A stretch of DNA of 64,000 bases from Aralia elata (lineage: Eukaryota > Streptophyta > Magnoliopsida > Apiales > Araliaceae): positions 17,168,616 through 17,232,615 of the forward strand of contig CM068382.1 of assembly GCA_034770075.1 (NCBI GenBank), in the 5' to 3' direction. Position 1 is the first letter of the stretch; the number at the start of each line of letters is the position of its first letter. The notes below the pieces were generated by a model, which was given only the letters and a program-made list of their open reading frames with translations, was not told the DNA's origin and did not search any database. Below are positions 1-12,270 of the stretch, in pieces. The position numbers were made by a program, and so were the translations under genes.

Positions 1-1313
1 GATATTTTTTCCTAGGGTTCGCCCCTAGAGTTCGTCTCCCCTAGGGTTCAGCCCTCCTAGGGTTCGGCCCCTCTAGGATGCGACATGCAGCAAAAAAAAG
101 GCTCAATTTCCCCTATAGGGTTCGACTCCCTTAGGGTTCGGCCCTCCTAGGGTGCGGACATGCAAAAAAAAAAAATCTTGGCTTAATTTCCTCTATAGGG
201 TTCGGCCCCCTAGGAGTATTTCTTTTGTGTACCTTAGAAATTCTGATGCTCCACAAATCAATTTTTTTGAACGGATGCTTTTTTGTCGCAATAAATATTG
301 TGTTTTTTCTTTATTATCCGAGGGAACCCTACCGAGATATAATCCAAGTAACGGGGCTCGAAAGACAAAAAGAAAAGCTACAATGACCTGAAAAGAAACG
401 TAGGAGAAGCAAGTCAAGAAGAAGTTCGGAAGAAAGTACTCAAATAAACTGAAAAATTGAAAGAAAAAGAAGAAGGAAGGATGACTCTATAGGATCCAAC
501 CATTAGGATTTGGCCCTATAGGGGTGGAATTGCTTTCTTATCTCTTTTCCAAGATGAGGAACGTTTGCTTGACGACTTCTTGTTGATCTTCAGACTTGAA
601 GGAGGAGAGAAAATGCCAAGACAAAAAAATTACACGATAAAAAGAAAAGCCTAAGTGACTTAGGAGATTTATATATTCAAACTGCATGCTTGCAATAACA
701 AAGGAAGCAACTTTTATTTTCCTCTTAAGAAAAATTTCGAAATATAAAGATAAGTTTATTTGAGCTTATTTTTAAATAAACATATATATTTTTGAAATTT
801 GTTTAGATTTGATATTTTAATGGAATTTCGAAAAATACATATATATTTGATATCTGATATTTTATTCCTAACAATAGAAAATTTTCAAAATTATTATATA
901 TATATATATATTGAATATATATATATATTGATTTTCTTAAGGAAAAGATCTTGCTTTATAAAACTCTAATAAAGGAAGATTTTGTTTCTAAATAATAAAA
1001 TAAGATTTGATTATTGAATTTTATTTAGAGATATCTGATGATCTTCCTTGTTTTAATTCTCAAAAAATAAGGAAATAAATATTGAGCAAGATGTGGAAGC
1101 TTTCAGATGATCTACCAAGAGGTTCAAGGAAGAGTCCTTCTAGGTCTTGCCTCCCTAGGGTTTAATCCTAATGGATTGGCCCCTAGGGGTTCCCTCTTCT
1201 AGAACTCTTGTGTTCAAGACTTGAACAAGTGGAGTCACACAAAATCATTGAAAAGCTTGGAGTATTTTGCACGAGCGTCTCTCAGGAATCGTGACTCTCG
1301 CGCAGGGGGCAAA
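1..1313 (+). mobile_element. 3' internal region of a Tat/Ogre-like Ty3/gypsy element
   Basis: Non-coding sequence ending in the purine-rich tract caGGGGGCaaa at 1303-1313, directly before an LTR. The first 200 bases carry repeated copies of a motif like cctagggttcggcccc at irregular spacing, and 1140-1195 holds further variants. No coding frame of retroelement type is seen, so this should be the untranslated tail downstream of pol. Assignment to this element rests on the tract and LTR that follow. The left end lies outside the window. Confidence 0.55.
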
Positions 1314-1994
1314 TATGGGCCCAAGTGCATATTAGAGTTCACATGACCTAGTTGAAATAAATGTACAAATTATGGTTTACAAAAAACCTAATTAAATATA
1401 CAAATTAGGGTTCATGTGACCTAATTAAATGTACAGATTAGATGAAAATAAATGTGCTAGACCCGGGGAAGTCTCCACGTGTTCCAAGGCAGAAGACTCG
1501 TGGATGCGACCCATTTTGGGAATTAATTGAAGGATTAGATTGGTGGCTAGAAGAACAGGACAATTTGGGCATTACTTTGATGATTAAAGGGCATTTCTGA
1601 AATTTCTCCTTTAAAACATGACTAAAGGGTATTTCAAGAATTTCCCTTAAAACATGTGCCTGTCATGTGACTATTCCCGAGGAAAGCTCTATAAATAGCC
1701 CATCTATTCTAAGAAAAGGGGATCGCTCTCAAGACATTACACTTAGACTCTTGGAAGCTCATTACACTTGGAACTCTCTCCCAATTCGAAGACTCAAGAA
1801 GGCTCTTGGAATCTCTGCTACCCTAACCCGATTTTTGAATTCTAGGAGTTCTGCCACGTGTCATTGGAGTAATCGCCCACCTGTTCTTCTCCTCTCTTCA
1901 ATCAATCAATCAATTCTGTGCTCTTCCTGGATTTCTCTCCTCTTCAGCCAACACGAAGCCCTAACCCTAGCAAGACACAACTTCCTTGCCCACA
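1314..1994 (+). mobile_element. 3' LTR of the left Tat/Ogre-like gypsy element
   Basis: This 681-bp block aligns along its whole length with 62368-63025, which is followed by a primer-binding site and gag. Homology begins at TATGGG (TGTGGG in the right copy) just after the polypurine tract and ends at CACA. Shared landmarks include a TATAAATA box at 1690-1697, the motif ccacgtgttccaaggcagaa near 1477, and several CCTAA/CCCTAA-like runs. No primer-binding site follows, so it is a 3' LTR (or solo LTR) on the plus strand. The two copies differ by many substitutions and are separate insertions. Confidence 0.75.
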
Positions 1995-2668
1995 AATAGC
2001 TAGTTCATTTAACTCTTTTGATTTATTAGTTGAATAGACATAATTTTATTTTTAAAATTTTTCAAAAAAATAATGAAATGAAAATCTTAGGTGGATGTTT
2101 AAAAATAAGTCAATTAGCTATTCTTCTTCAGTGAGTTAAGGCATTGAGTTAAATCCTTTTGGAATATCCCATGTAAATCCAAAACTTGCTTCCCACAAAT
2201 CAATTAGTTTAAGACTTGCTCATATTCTTAATTAATAATTATGGTATCCTTAAATAGACATAGGAAGCTGAAAGGAGATGATGCATGTTAGGATATGGTA
2301 TTATGTGTCGGGTACTAAAAATTTATAATCCAATTATGAATAGTACTCAATTAATCTATAATTCTATTACTTAGTGCAATAGGTTTGTGTTTAATTATAA
2401 TTGTGAAAGATATTAATACTTGGGAGTGTATAAAATTATACTATAAAAATGTCTTATTTATTACATATTTTAAAATTTTTTTATCACTAATACTTATCAA
2501 CATAGATGATAGTCAAAAAATTAACGTAAAATATATATTATTTTCCTTACATATGTATACAGAGTACAGATTTGTGATAATTCGCGATAGTATTTGGTAT
2601 CATTTGTCCCGTGCCTGAAAACCGCTACCATTAATGCTCATTTAAGGTAAGAGCATATCTCAAAAAGT
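1995..2668. other. AT-rich intergenic, nothing recognised
   Basis: About 670 bases of AT-rich sequence between the Tat-like LTR and the MULE. One 77-codon frame at 2385-2618 is low complexity and resembles nothing. No RNA gene or repeat with clear borders was seen. Confidence 0.5.
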
Positions 2669-3058
2669 AATTCTGGGGCGACATTGGTTTTTAACATTTT
2701 TTAGCGACCCGGTGATGTGGCACAACCACATCAACATACTAAACTGAAACAAAAAAAATCCCTCTCAAGCAATCCCTCTCTCTCTCGTTGCTTTACCAAT
2801 TTTCTGAAGAAAAATTCTCTCTCTCAAGCAGTCCCTCTCTATCGCTGCCTCGCCCTCTTCATTTCTTTAGGTATGCTTACATATATTCCTACTCCTCGTA
2901 CCATTACTCTCTCATACGCCTAAATTTTCAAAACCTTAAAATTTGTGCAAACTCTTGTTTTGGGTGAAAAGTTTGAAAAACTCTTGTTTTGGGTGAAAAT
3001 TCCTGATTTTTACATGATTTGTATGGTTGTGAAGAATCAAAATTTCATATTTGACGTG
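2669..3058 (+). repeat. Left terminal inverted repeat of the MULE
   Basis: About 390 bp that match the reverse complement of 7190-7586 with few differences. They include the block from ggggcgacatt through the CT-rich tract (2755-2865) to the gtttgaaaaactcttgtttt motif. A shorter match continues at 3063-3098 against 6690-6717, showing that the original repeat was longer. Confidence 0.85.
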
Positions 3059-3203
3059 AATATGAAGGTAAATGGAATCAAGGTTCTTGCAAGTTAACCA
3101 TATTATATATATGGCATGTAGTTAATATATTTTTATAAATTTGCAGAAATGGCATGTAGTGATGATTTTAATTCAAGTATGAGAATGAATGTTATTGTGG
3201 AAT

Positions 3204-5420
3204 GTGTTATGGCGGAGGATTTAGTAGAAAGTTAAGAAGTTGATGAAGTGATTAGAGATTCGGAAGTAGGAATGGAGTTTGTTTTGTTGATTTATACATG
3301 GAGTATTACATTAATTATGGTAACCAAAATGGCTTTCCAGTGAAAATAAGATCTACGAAAAAAGGAGAAAATGGAGAGACTAAAATTGTGGTTCTTGCAT
3401 GTGCTCGGTCAGGATGCTCAATAAGCAAATCAAAGAATGCCTTCAACTTACGCCTTGTTAGCAAAACTGGTTGCAATGCTAAGATTAGGGTTGTAGTAGT
3501 CGAAGACAGAAAAGTGCGAGTAAAGTCTCTAACACTTGATCATAATCATCAGTTGAGCCCGGAAAAATCTAGATTTTATAAGAAAAATCGGATTATGAGC
3601 AAGTATGTGAAAATAAGACTTGAACTTAACGATAGAGCTGGTATTAGACCAAATAAAAATTTTAGTTGTTTCTTGAGTGAAGCTGGTGGGCATGAGAATG
3701 TGTCTTTTTCACAGAAAAATTGTTACAATTATCTTGACAAAGTTAGGCGGTTAAGACTTGGTGATGGGGATGCTATGGCACTTCAAAACTACTTCCATAA
3801 AAATGCAAGCTAATAATACAAATTTTTATTATTTGATGGATTTAGATGATGATGGGAGACTACGAAATGTCTTTTAGGCAGATGCAAGGAGTAGGGCAAC
3901 TTATGAAGAATTTGGGGATGCCATTACCTTTGACACAACATACTTAGCTAATAAGTATGACATGCCATTTGCCCCATTTGCCCCATTTATTGGAGTTAAT
4001 CATCACGGTCAGTCAATACTCTTAGGTTGTGGATTAATATCTCATGAGGATTTTAAGTCATTTAGTTGGCTTTTTAAAACTTGGCTTGCGTGTATGAATG
4101 GTCGTACTCCTACTACAATAATCACTGACCAAGACAAAGCAATGAAGAAGGCTATTGAAATTGTGTTCCCCAATGCACGGCATAGGTGGTGCTTGTGGCA
4201 TATTATGAAAAAGTTGCCCGAGAAATTAAGTGGTTGCAATTAATATGAATCTATCAAATATTCAATGCAAAAGGCAGTTTATGATTCGCTAACTTGTAAA
4301 GAATTTGAAGAGTGATGGGGTAGTTTCATTAAAAAATTTAACTCGAAAGAGAATGACTGGTTGTCTGGGTTATATGATGAGAGAAGTCGTTGGGCGCCAA
4401 CATTTTTAAAGAATACTTTTTGGGCTAGAATGTCCTCAACTCAAAGAAGTGAAAGTATGAATGTTTTTTTTGATGGTTATGTAAATTCAAGGACAACTTT
4501 AAAACAATTTGTTGAGCAGTATGAGAATGCATTAAGAAGTAAGGTGCAAAAAGTGAATGAGACAGATTTCAATTCCTTCGACCATTGGATTCCATGCCTT
4601 ACTGATTATCCATTTGAGAAACAATTTCAAGATGCTTATATCACGACAAAATTCAAGGAATTTCAAGAAGAGGTAAAAGGGAAGCTTTATTGTGCCATTG
4701 ATTCAGTTAAAGTAGAGTGTGGTTTTGAGGTGTACGATGTTACACAAGATATGTTTGGAGGGACTAGCGAAGCCACTTTTAGAGTTTGTTTTAAAGAAGA
4801 TGAATGTGTCATTAAGTGCAACTGTCAATTATTTGAGTTTAGGGGAATATTATGTAGACATGCCCTTACGGTGTTGCTAAAAAAACGAGTTCGAACCTTA
4901 CCAGATAAATTCATTCTTCGAAGGTGGAGGAAAGATGTGAAGAAGTGTTATAAGAAAGTTAAGATAATATACTCCGACTAGACGTTGAATCCGAAAAATG
5001 AATGTTTGATAGGATGTGCAACTTTTTTTATGAAGCGGCAGACTTGGCGACATATAATGAAGATAAGACAAAACTTGTTATGCATTGGATTAAAAAGCTT
5101 GTTAATGTACTAAAAAATAATGATGGAACTTGTGGAAGTAATCAATCGACTCCTTCCAGACAAGGCACCTAAGTGGGTAGTGGTTGTAAAGAAAGCAACA
5201 ATATTCGTAGTCCTTTGTCAGTTCATCGTAAAAGTCGGTCCCGCTTTAAAAGGCTTCAGTCTAAGATTGAGAAAGTTGTTAGAGGTATAAGAGTGAGGAA
5301 AGGGAAATAGAAAGGGAAAGAGAAAAAGAAAGGGAAAGAGAAAGCGAAAGAGAAAGGGAAAGAAAAGGCCATTGAACATAACACGAATTTCACTAATTTG
5401 GTAAACCTTTTTCTTTAATT
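3204..5420 (+). pseudogene. FAR1/FHY3-like MULE transposase, disrupted
   Basis: Read through its breaks, this encodes a FAR1-related MURA transposase. An N-terminal FAR1 DNA-binding domain (3298-3600) has the Cys-Cys-His-His pattern ending in LDHNHQLSP. The MULE catalytic core (3900-4420) has TFDTTY and IITDQDKAM carrying the first two acidic residues. A SWIM zinc finger (4815-4870) has the CNC...CRHAL pattern. A basic tail, KSRSRFKRLQSK, is followed by Lys/Gly/Glu repeats (5230-5400). Defects include a frameshift just before 3298 and stops near 3813, 3877, 4243 and 4314. In the FAR1/MULE family this protein cuts and rejoins element ends; host FHY3/FAR1 regulators derive from it. The element length, inverted repeats and breaks favour a dead transposase over a domesticated gene. 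Confidence 0.88.
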
Positions 5421-6158
5421 TTTTCAAATGTAAAAACTTATTTATTTAGATTAAATGTCTTATTTTACTGCCTTTTATTTTGTGTAAAATGCTCAAGTTG
5501 ACTATTTTATAAGCGTACCCAATAACAATTCCCAAGTTGAACATGGTCCAGAAGACTGCATGAGGCATGGTGCAATAGATCTTAATTTACAGGTTTATCA
5601 CTAATTTATATGAATAAACCATATTCTTAGAAGCTTTAATTTATATAAACATTTCAGGTTGATAATTTTCCATTTGCCACAAATCATGATGTCTATTATG
5701 GAGGGGGTTTTCCCATTCATTTTCAGGTATAATGTCTTATTTTACTACTTTCTCTTTCATTTTGTGGTGTCTTATTGGGTATTATTTGTTGCTGAAAACC
5801 ACCATTTTATTTTTCTTGTTGCAGGATTACTATAACCCATATTGGAGGAGTCCTGAAGGATGTGATCCGAACAATATGAGCGGATAGTTTTGTTATAATT
5901 TTGTAGGTAGACTTTTTGTTGGCTTTGCTTTGATTTGGGATACATGTATTTAATTGTATGATTTGTAATGACTTGAGTTATAATCTAGTATTGCAATGGG
6001 TTCTTGTTATTATTTGCATCTCACACACACTACTATATTGCAGCCAAAGGAATAAGTTCAAACACAAATAAACTCCAAGTTTCACTGCTTAATAGTCTCA
6101 TTACATTAATAGTTTCTTTCACAACTTCACCTCCATTACAACTTTCAACAAAAGATAA

Positions 6159-6500
6159 CTAGTTTTTCATAATAACAAACAAACAGAGAATAAGTATTAC
6201 AAAAAATAATTTCTTTAATAATTTCATTTCTTGTCTCATTTCAATTATAATAGGATCATGCAAAATACAATTATTTGGCAGCTGCGTTTCAATAGTTGTT
6301 GATGATTTTTCTTCATTTATAGCTTTGCACCATCGCAAGAAATCGCATTTTCCATTCGGGCACGTATAGTAGATTCGACCTTCATTTTCATTCTTATTGG
6401 AGTGGGAAATTTTACAAATCGCAAATTGTCCACAATGACATTGCTTGCTTTGAATCCTTAAATCAAATTTGTAACTCTCTACCATGCTTCCCGATGCCAT
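6159..6500 (-). CDS. Small GRF-type zinc-finger protein carried by the MULE
   Basis: An uninterrupted 113-codon ORF on the strand opposite the transposase. Residues 21-58 fit a GRF zinc finger: Cys21-x-Cys23-Gly, then NEGRIYYTC with Gly41-Arg42 and Cys47, then Cys52 and the conserved Trp57. The last ~20 residues (KLFFVILILCLFVIMKN) are strongly hydrophobic and could be a tail anchor. The preceding stretch is rich in Met, Lys and Glu. Small GRF proteins of this shape are numerous in plant genomes and often sit in or near transposons; GRF fingers in other proteins bind nucleic acid. The start at 6500 is the first Met before the finger. Being intact while the neighbouring transposase is broken is unusual. 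Whether it is expressed is unknown; its function in the element is an open inference. Confidence 0.65.
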   Translation of the reverse strand: MASGSMVESYKFDLRIQSKQCHCGQFAICKISHSNKNENEGRIYYTCPNGKCDFLRWCKAINEEKSSTTIETQLPNNCILHDPIIIEMRQEMKLLKKLFFVILILCLFVIMKN

Positions 6501-7189
6501 GTTGTCTTTCTACAAAAATATCAAATAAACAAAATACAAAATACATCAAGGTTTCTTTCTAAACTTTTCTTTAAAGCCTGGAAACAGAACTTGAAAAGAA
6601 CAAAGTAGATATGTAGATAAAAACAAGTACATAAAAGAAAATGTTTCAACTGTATTTTAAAAGAAGTCAATTCTCAGTTAGAGAACTTGCAAGAACCTTG
6701 ATTCCTTTTACCTTTATCTTAACTTGTTTAAAGGACCAATATAATAACGAGTTTGACAACAAAAGAAAAATGCCGCACCACCTCTAACTTGGAGCAATGA
6801 TGATTTTCACAAATTTTGCACAAAATTTACAAACGGGTAGAATTTAGTCATAAAATTTTCACCCAAAAAATTCTAAAGTCCAATACTTGATAGGAAATGA
6901 GAAATTGTTGTTTTCTGAAGACCAATACTTGAGTTTGCACAAACATGAAAAATATACGATTCATATAATATGGTTAAAGAATTTAAAGCCTATACATGAA
7001 AGATGAGCCATTTGTTGTATGTCACTTAAATTAGAACCAAACCAAACCAACAAAGCCTAAAGGGCCTCAGTTGCTGCTGGATCAACATGCCACCATACGA
7101 AAGCTCTATGCATTGTTCCAATATAAGAGTTCTGTGCATTATTCTAGCTGACCTTGGATAATTTTATTTGAAATCAAGTCAAATATGTA

Positions 7190-7586
7190 ATTTTGATTCT
7201 TCACAACCATACAAATCATGTAAAAATCAGGAATTTTCACCAAAAACAAGAGTTTTTCAAACTTTTCACCCAAAACAAGAGTTTGCACAAATTTTAGGGT
7301 TTTGAAAATTTAGGCGTATGAGAGAGTAATGGTACGAGGAGGAGGAATATATGTAAGCATACCTAAAGAAATGAAGAGGATGAGGCAACGAGGCAGCAAA
7401 GCAGCAACAGAGAGGGGCTGTTTGAGAGAGAGAATTTTTCTTCAGAAAATTGGTAAAGCAGCAAGAGAGAGAGAGAGAGGGATTGCTTAAGAGGGGTTTT
7501 TTTTGTTTCAGTTTAGTATACTGATGTGGCTGTGCCACATCACCAGGTCGCTAAAAAATGTTAAAAATTAATGTCGCCCCAGAATT
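7190..7586 (-). repeat. Right terminal inverted repeat of the MULE
   Basis: Reverse complement of 2669-3058, ending ...aatgtcgccccagaatt. A second full copy of this arm, with the same flank, lies at about 10173-10572 because of the tandem duplication; that copy has no left partner. Confidence 0.85.
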
Positions 7587-7643
7587 TTATTCTCATGTTC
7601 CACGCCAAATATGAATGTAGACCCAAAAGCATATATTAATATA

Positions 7644-7932
7644 CTCCCTCCATTCGTTTTTAAATATTTAGAGAAATATTTTTATTTCTTAATATTTATC
7701 ATTTAAGAATTTTAATTAAGCATTAATTACTTAGTTTTAAATTTTACCCTAAATATTAACTATAATTTTGGTTCTCTCGCTACTTTCTATCCAATAAGTA
7801 ACACTTTTTTATTCCAATGCAAGGATAATATTGATATTTAAAATTATTTTAAACTAAAAAATATAGTATTAATTATTTTTCTTAATATATGTGTCCACTT
7901 CTAAAAAAATAAAAAATAAGGGACGAAGGGAG
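7644..7932. mobile_element. Stowaway MITE (copy 1)
   Basis: A 289-bp element starting CTCCCTCCATTCG and ending CGAAGGGAG, flanked by TA on both sides (7642-7643, 7933-7934). It is very AT-rich and has no ORF. Termini and TA target match Stowaway elements mobilised by plant mariner-type transposases, one of which is encoded at 46923. Confidence 0.85.
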
Positions 7933-9302
7933 TACGACTTTTGTCCTCCTAAAAAAAAGAATGAATTAAATGATATAATTCTTTGTTGTCTTCAAAATGA
8001 TGAGTAGAGAGGTTGTTAGAATATTATTTTATTCCTTATGTGGCCTCTACTATTTATGAAATTATTGGGCTTACATATTGTATTAATTTAATCACTTTAT
8101 TTATGAGTTTTGTAATTAATTATGTGGCCTATAAATAATATTACTGATAGTATTTGGTATAATACGCATTAGGGTTTCATAATCTTGATGGACGATTTTG
8201 ACCCTTAACTATTCTATAAATAAAACAGAGCTTTGGTTACGCTATTGTATAGAATAAATTAATTATGTTGTTATGTTAAAAAATTTAATGTCGTAGAATA
8301 ATTTAACCATGTTATTTCGGTTAGAAAAGACTTTGCCTATTATAACGTCAATTTGTTTCAATTTTTATTATTATGTATTCTAATGTAAATCATGGATACT
8401 TACGTCTCTCAATTAATTATTCTGTTACATCATGATTCATGAATACTTACTCTTCCTTACCCAGTATTCTGTTGCTACGAAATAAAAAAAAAGGTTTTCG
8501 AAAGTAAGTAAATCATTTTCAATTTTGTTATTACCGATTATGCTTACTCGTATTGTATTCATGAAATTGATGTGTTTCCTCATGTGCGATGTTTATTATT
8601 GATCTCAATTCATTGCAGATAGTATTACTTTATTTCATGCCACTATGTTTTTGTAATCGATTCATGTTCATAATTATATATCTTAATTTGATTCATGTTC
8701 ATAACTATATATCTTAATTTAAGATTCTAGAACATGATGTGATATGTTATTAGGGTTTTTAAAGTTGTTACATGTAAATTATAAATAATGTTAATTTTCA
8801 AACTTGATTAATATGTTGTTTAAAAAAATAAAAAATAAAATTGAGTTTGATCATAATAATTTACATGTTTGCGTGACATTTTTATTGTTAAAATTAATAA
8901 TCAGCCCAAAGGAGGGTTATTAATTGAAATAATTAAAGATTAGGAAAAGTCACATAATGTTACATTTAATAATTGAAAATTTTAATTTTACCCAACGGAA
9001 AAATTAGAATTAGAATTTATTAAATGAAAATTTATTGCATAAGTAACATGTTTATTTCGTTTCTGCCCAATGGTGATGCGTGGATAAATGTGTTGTGCAT
9101 TATTTTATGGGAATGTTATTAGCATATTATTTATTGGACCAACAAAAGATTGATAATTATGTACCAACATCTCATTAAAATCTATTTTTGGATGTTGTGA
9201 ATAGATTTTATGTAACTAACTACTTGCCCTATAGTTGGTTTTATTATGATTAATTATTAATTATTGTTGTACATTGTGAATTTCTTTTAGTTTTTTGTAA
9301 GC

Positions 9303-9906
9303 ATGCTTATGGGTGATTATGTTTCAACATTGATTTCAACTAGTATTTTTGGGTATCTCTTTGGAATTGATGCCTTGGATGGGACTAATTTTACTGCTTA
9401 AAAAGAACAAGTAAAAATTATTCTCGGCGTTATGGATTTGGACTATGCATTACGAGTGGATCCTCCTGCTCCACTTACAGCTACAAGCTCAATTGAGCAA
9501 AAGACTATTTACGAAAAGTGGGAGCGATCCAACCGCATGTCCCTTATGATTATGAAAAACTCTATCATGATAGTCATTTGAGGAGCTATTCCTGACTTTA
9601 AGAATGCTAAAGAATACTTAGCTTCAGTCGAGAAACAATTTAAGGATTTTTCTAAAACTCATGCAAGTACCCTTATTTTGAAAATGCTCACTAGCAGGTA
9701 TGATGGGGTTAGTGGAGTGCGCGAGCACACATTATGATGATGAACGACTTGGTTTTTAAATTAAAGGGTATGGACATGGCGATTTCTGAGGGTCTTCTTG
9801 TTCACTTCATTATGTCTTCTCTTCCTGCACAGTTTGATCCATTTAAGATCAATTATAATACACAGAAAGAAAAGTGGAAGATGTGTGAGTTAATCGCCAT
9901 GTGCGT
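9303..9906 (+). pseudogene. Copia gag fragment in duplication copy 1
   Basis: The first ~200 codons of a TNT1-94-type gag, starting ATGCTTATGGG, with the same in-frame stops as the copy at 12271 (after DGTNFTA, after MIVI, and a pair before MNDLVFKLKGMDM). It stops abruptly at the duplication joint, where the frame runs into MULE sequence, so it is a by-product of the duplication and not a separate insertion. Confidence 0.85.
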
Positions 9907-10626
9907 CCAATACTTGAGTTTGCACAAACATGAAAAATATACGATTCATATAATATGGTTAAAGAATTTAAAGCCTATACATGAAAGATGAGCCATTTGT
10001 TGTATGTCACTTAAATTAGAACCAAACCAAACCAACAAAGCCTAAAGGGCCTCAGTTGCTGCTGGATCACCATGCCACCATACGAAAGCTCTATGCATTG
10101 TTCCAATATAAGAGTTCTGTGCATTATTCTAGCTGACCTTGGATAATTTTATTTGAAATCAAGTCAAATATGTAATTTTGATTCTTCACAACCATACAAA
10201 TCATGTAAAAATTAGGAATTTTCACCAAAAACAAGAGTTTTTCAAACTTTTCACCCAAAACAAGAGTTTGCACAAATTTTAGGGTTTTGAAAATTTAGGC
10301 GTATGAGAGAGTAATGGTACGAGGAGGAGGAATATATGTAAGCATACCTAAAGAAATGAAGAGGATGAGGCAGCGAGGCAGCAAAGCAGCAACAGAGAGG
10401 GGCTGTTTGAGAGAGAGAATTTTTCTTCAGAAAATTGGTAAAGCAGCAAGAGAGAGAGAGAGGGATTGCTTAAGAGGGGTTTTTTTTGTTTCAGTTTAGT
10501 ATACTGATGTGGTTGTGCCACATCACCAGGTCGCTAAAAAATGTTAAAAATTAATGTCGCCCCAGAATTTTATTCTCATGTTCCACGCCAAATATGAATG
10601 TAGACCCAAAAGCATATATTAATATA

Positions 10627-10915
10627 CTCCCTCCATTCGTTTTTAAATATTTAGAGAAATATTTTTATTTCTTAATATTTATCATTTAATAATTTTAATT
10701 AAGCATTAATTACTTAGTTTTCAATTTTACCCTAAATATTAACTATAATTTTGGTTCTCTCGCTACTTTCTATCCAATAAGTAACACTTTTTTATTCCAA
10801 TGCAAGGACAATATTGATATTTAAAATTATTTTAAACTAAAAAATATAGTATTAATTATTTTTCTTAATATATGTGTCCACTTCTAAAAAAATAAAAAAT
10901 AAGGGACGAAGGGAG
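10627..10915. mobile_element. Stowaway MITE (copy 2, by duplication)
   Basis: Same element as 7644-7932, including TA flanks (10625-10626, 10916-10917). It arose with the segmental duplication, not by a new transposition. Confidence 0.85.
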
Positions 10916-10986
10916 TACGACTTTCCTCCTAAAAAAGATGATTAAAGATATAATTCTTTGTTGTCTTCAAAATGATGAGTAGAGGT

Positions 10987-11200
10987 TGTTAGAATATTTT
11001 ATTCCTTATGTGGGCTCTACTATTTATGAAATTATTGGGCTTACATATTGTATTAATTTAATCACTTTATTTATGAGTTTTGTAATTAATTATGTGGCCT
11101 ATAAATAATATTACTGATAGTATTTGGTATAATACGCATTAGGGTTTCATAATCTTGATGGACGATTTTGACCCTTAACTATTCTATAAATAAAACAGAG
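10987..11200 (+). repeat. Partial 5' LTR of the copia element
   Basis: About 215 bp that align with the start of the 3' LTR at 16699, through attctataaataaaacag. The remaining ~215 bp of the LTR are absent. The same partial LTR occurs at 8014-8230 in duplication copy 1. Confidence 0.8.
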
Positions 11201-12270
11201 CTTTGGTTACGCTATTGTATAGAATAAATTAATTATGTTGTTATGTTAAAAAATTTAATGTCGTAGAATAATTTAACCATGTTATTTCGGTTAGAAAAGA
11301 CTTTGCCTATTATAACGTTAATTTGTTTCAATTTTTATTATTATGTATTCTAATGTAAATCATGGATACTTACGTCTCTCAATTAATTATTCTGTTACAT
11401 CATGATTCATGAATACTTACTCTTCCTTACCCAGTATTCTGTTGCTACGAAATAAAAAAAAAGGTTTTCGAAAGTAAGTAAATCATTTTCAATTTTGTTA
11501 TTACCGATTATGCTTACTCGTATTGTATTCATGAAATTGATGTGTTTCCTCATGTGCGATGTTTATTATTGATCTCAATTCATTGCAGATAGTATTACTT
11601 TATTTCATGCCACTATGTTTTTGTAATCGATTCATGTTCATAATTATATATCTTAATTTGATTCATGTTCATAACTATATATCTTAATTTAAGATTCTAG
11701 AACATGATGTGATATGTTATTAGGGTTTTTAAGTTGTTACATGTAAATTATAAATAATGTTAATTTTCAAACTTGATTAATATGTTGTTTAAAAAAATAA
11801 AAATAAAATTGAGTTTGATCATAATAATTTACATGTATGCGTGACATTTTTATTGTTAAAATTAATAATCAGCCCAAAGGAGGGTTATTAATTGAAATAA
11901 TTAAAGATTAGGAAAAGTCACATAATGTTACATTTAATAATTGAAAATTTTAATTTTACCCAACGGAAAAATTAGAATTAGAATTTATTAAATGAAAATT
12001 TATTGCATAAGTAACATGTTTATTTCGTTTCTGCCCAATGGTGATGCGTGGATAAATGTGTTGTGCATTATTTTATGGGAATGTTATTAGCATATTATTT
12101 ATTGGACCAACAAAAGATTGATAATTATGTACCAACATCTCATTAAAATCTATTTTTGGATGTTGTGAATAGATTTTATGTAACTAACTACTTGCCCTAT
12201 AGTTGGTTTTATTATGATTAATTATTAATTATTGTTGTACATTGTGAATTTCTTTTAGTTTTTTGTAAGC
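11201..12270. other. Unexplained leader between partial LTR and gag
   Basis: About 1.07 kb of AT-rich sequence with no ORF, duplicated at ~8231-9302. A short internal direct repeat (gattcatgttcataa...tatatcttaattt) sits near 11630-11690. It could be a replaced LTR part, an insertion or a long leader; the sequence does not decide. Confidence 0.4.

Larger units (their letters stand above)
2669..7586 (+). mobile_element. FAR1-type Mutator-like element (MULE), decayed
   Basis: A 4.9-kb element bounded by long inverted repeats beginning AATTCTGGGGCGACATT on the left and ending with the complement on the right. It contains a broken FAR1-domain transposase on the plus strand (3204-5420) and a converging small GRF zinc-finger ORF on the minus strand (6159-6500). 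The 9-11 bp target duplication usual for MULEs was not found at either side. The right arm holds extra sequence (about 6720-7165) inside the inverted-repeat homology, so it has been rearranged. The right end from 6922 is copied again at 9907 as part of a tandem duplication. Confidence 0.85.
6922..9906. repeat. Tandem segmental duplication, copy 1
   Basis: A 2,985-bp unit repeated directly at 9907-12878. It begins inside the MULE right arm (ccaatacttgagtttgcac) and ends inside copia gag (gccatgtgcgtccaa). It covers the MULE right inverted repeat, a Stowaway MITE, the copia 5' LTR start and about 600 bases of gag. The sequence CCAA is shared by the start, the junction and the end of the array (6922, 9907, 12875), so the joint lies in a 4-base microhomology. 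Copies differ only by scattered substitutions and short indels. Confidence 0.93.

Noticed and set aside
1667..1999. 110-codon ORF
   Set aside because: It lies wholly in the 3' LTR, spanning its TATA box and R/U5 region, and is not conserved in frame in the right LTR.
5218..5427. Phe/Pro-rich minus-strand ORF
   Set aside because: Shadow of the Lys-rich tail of the MULE transposase on the plus strand.
10314..10499. 61-codon ORF (and 7266-7538 minus)
   Set aside because: Frames across the GA-rich part of the MULE terminal inverted repeats.
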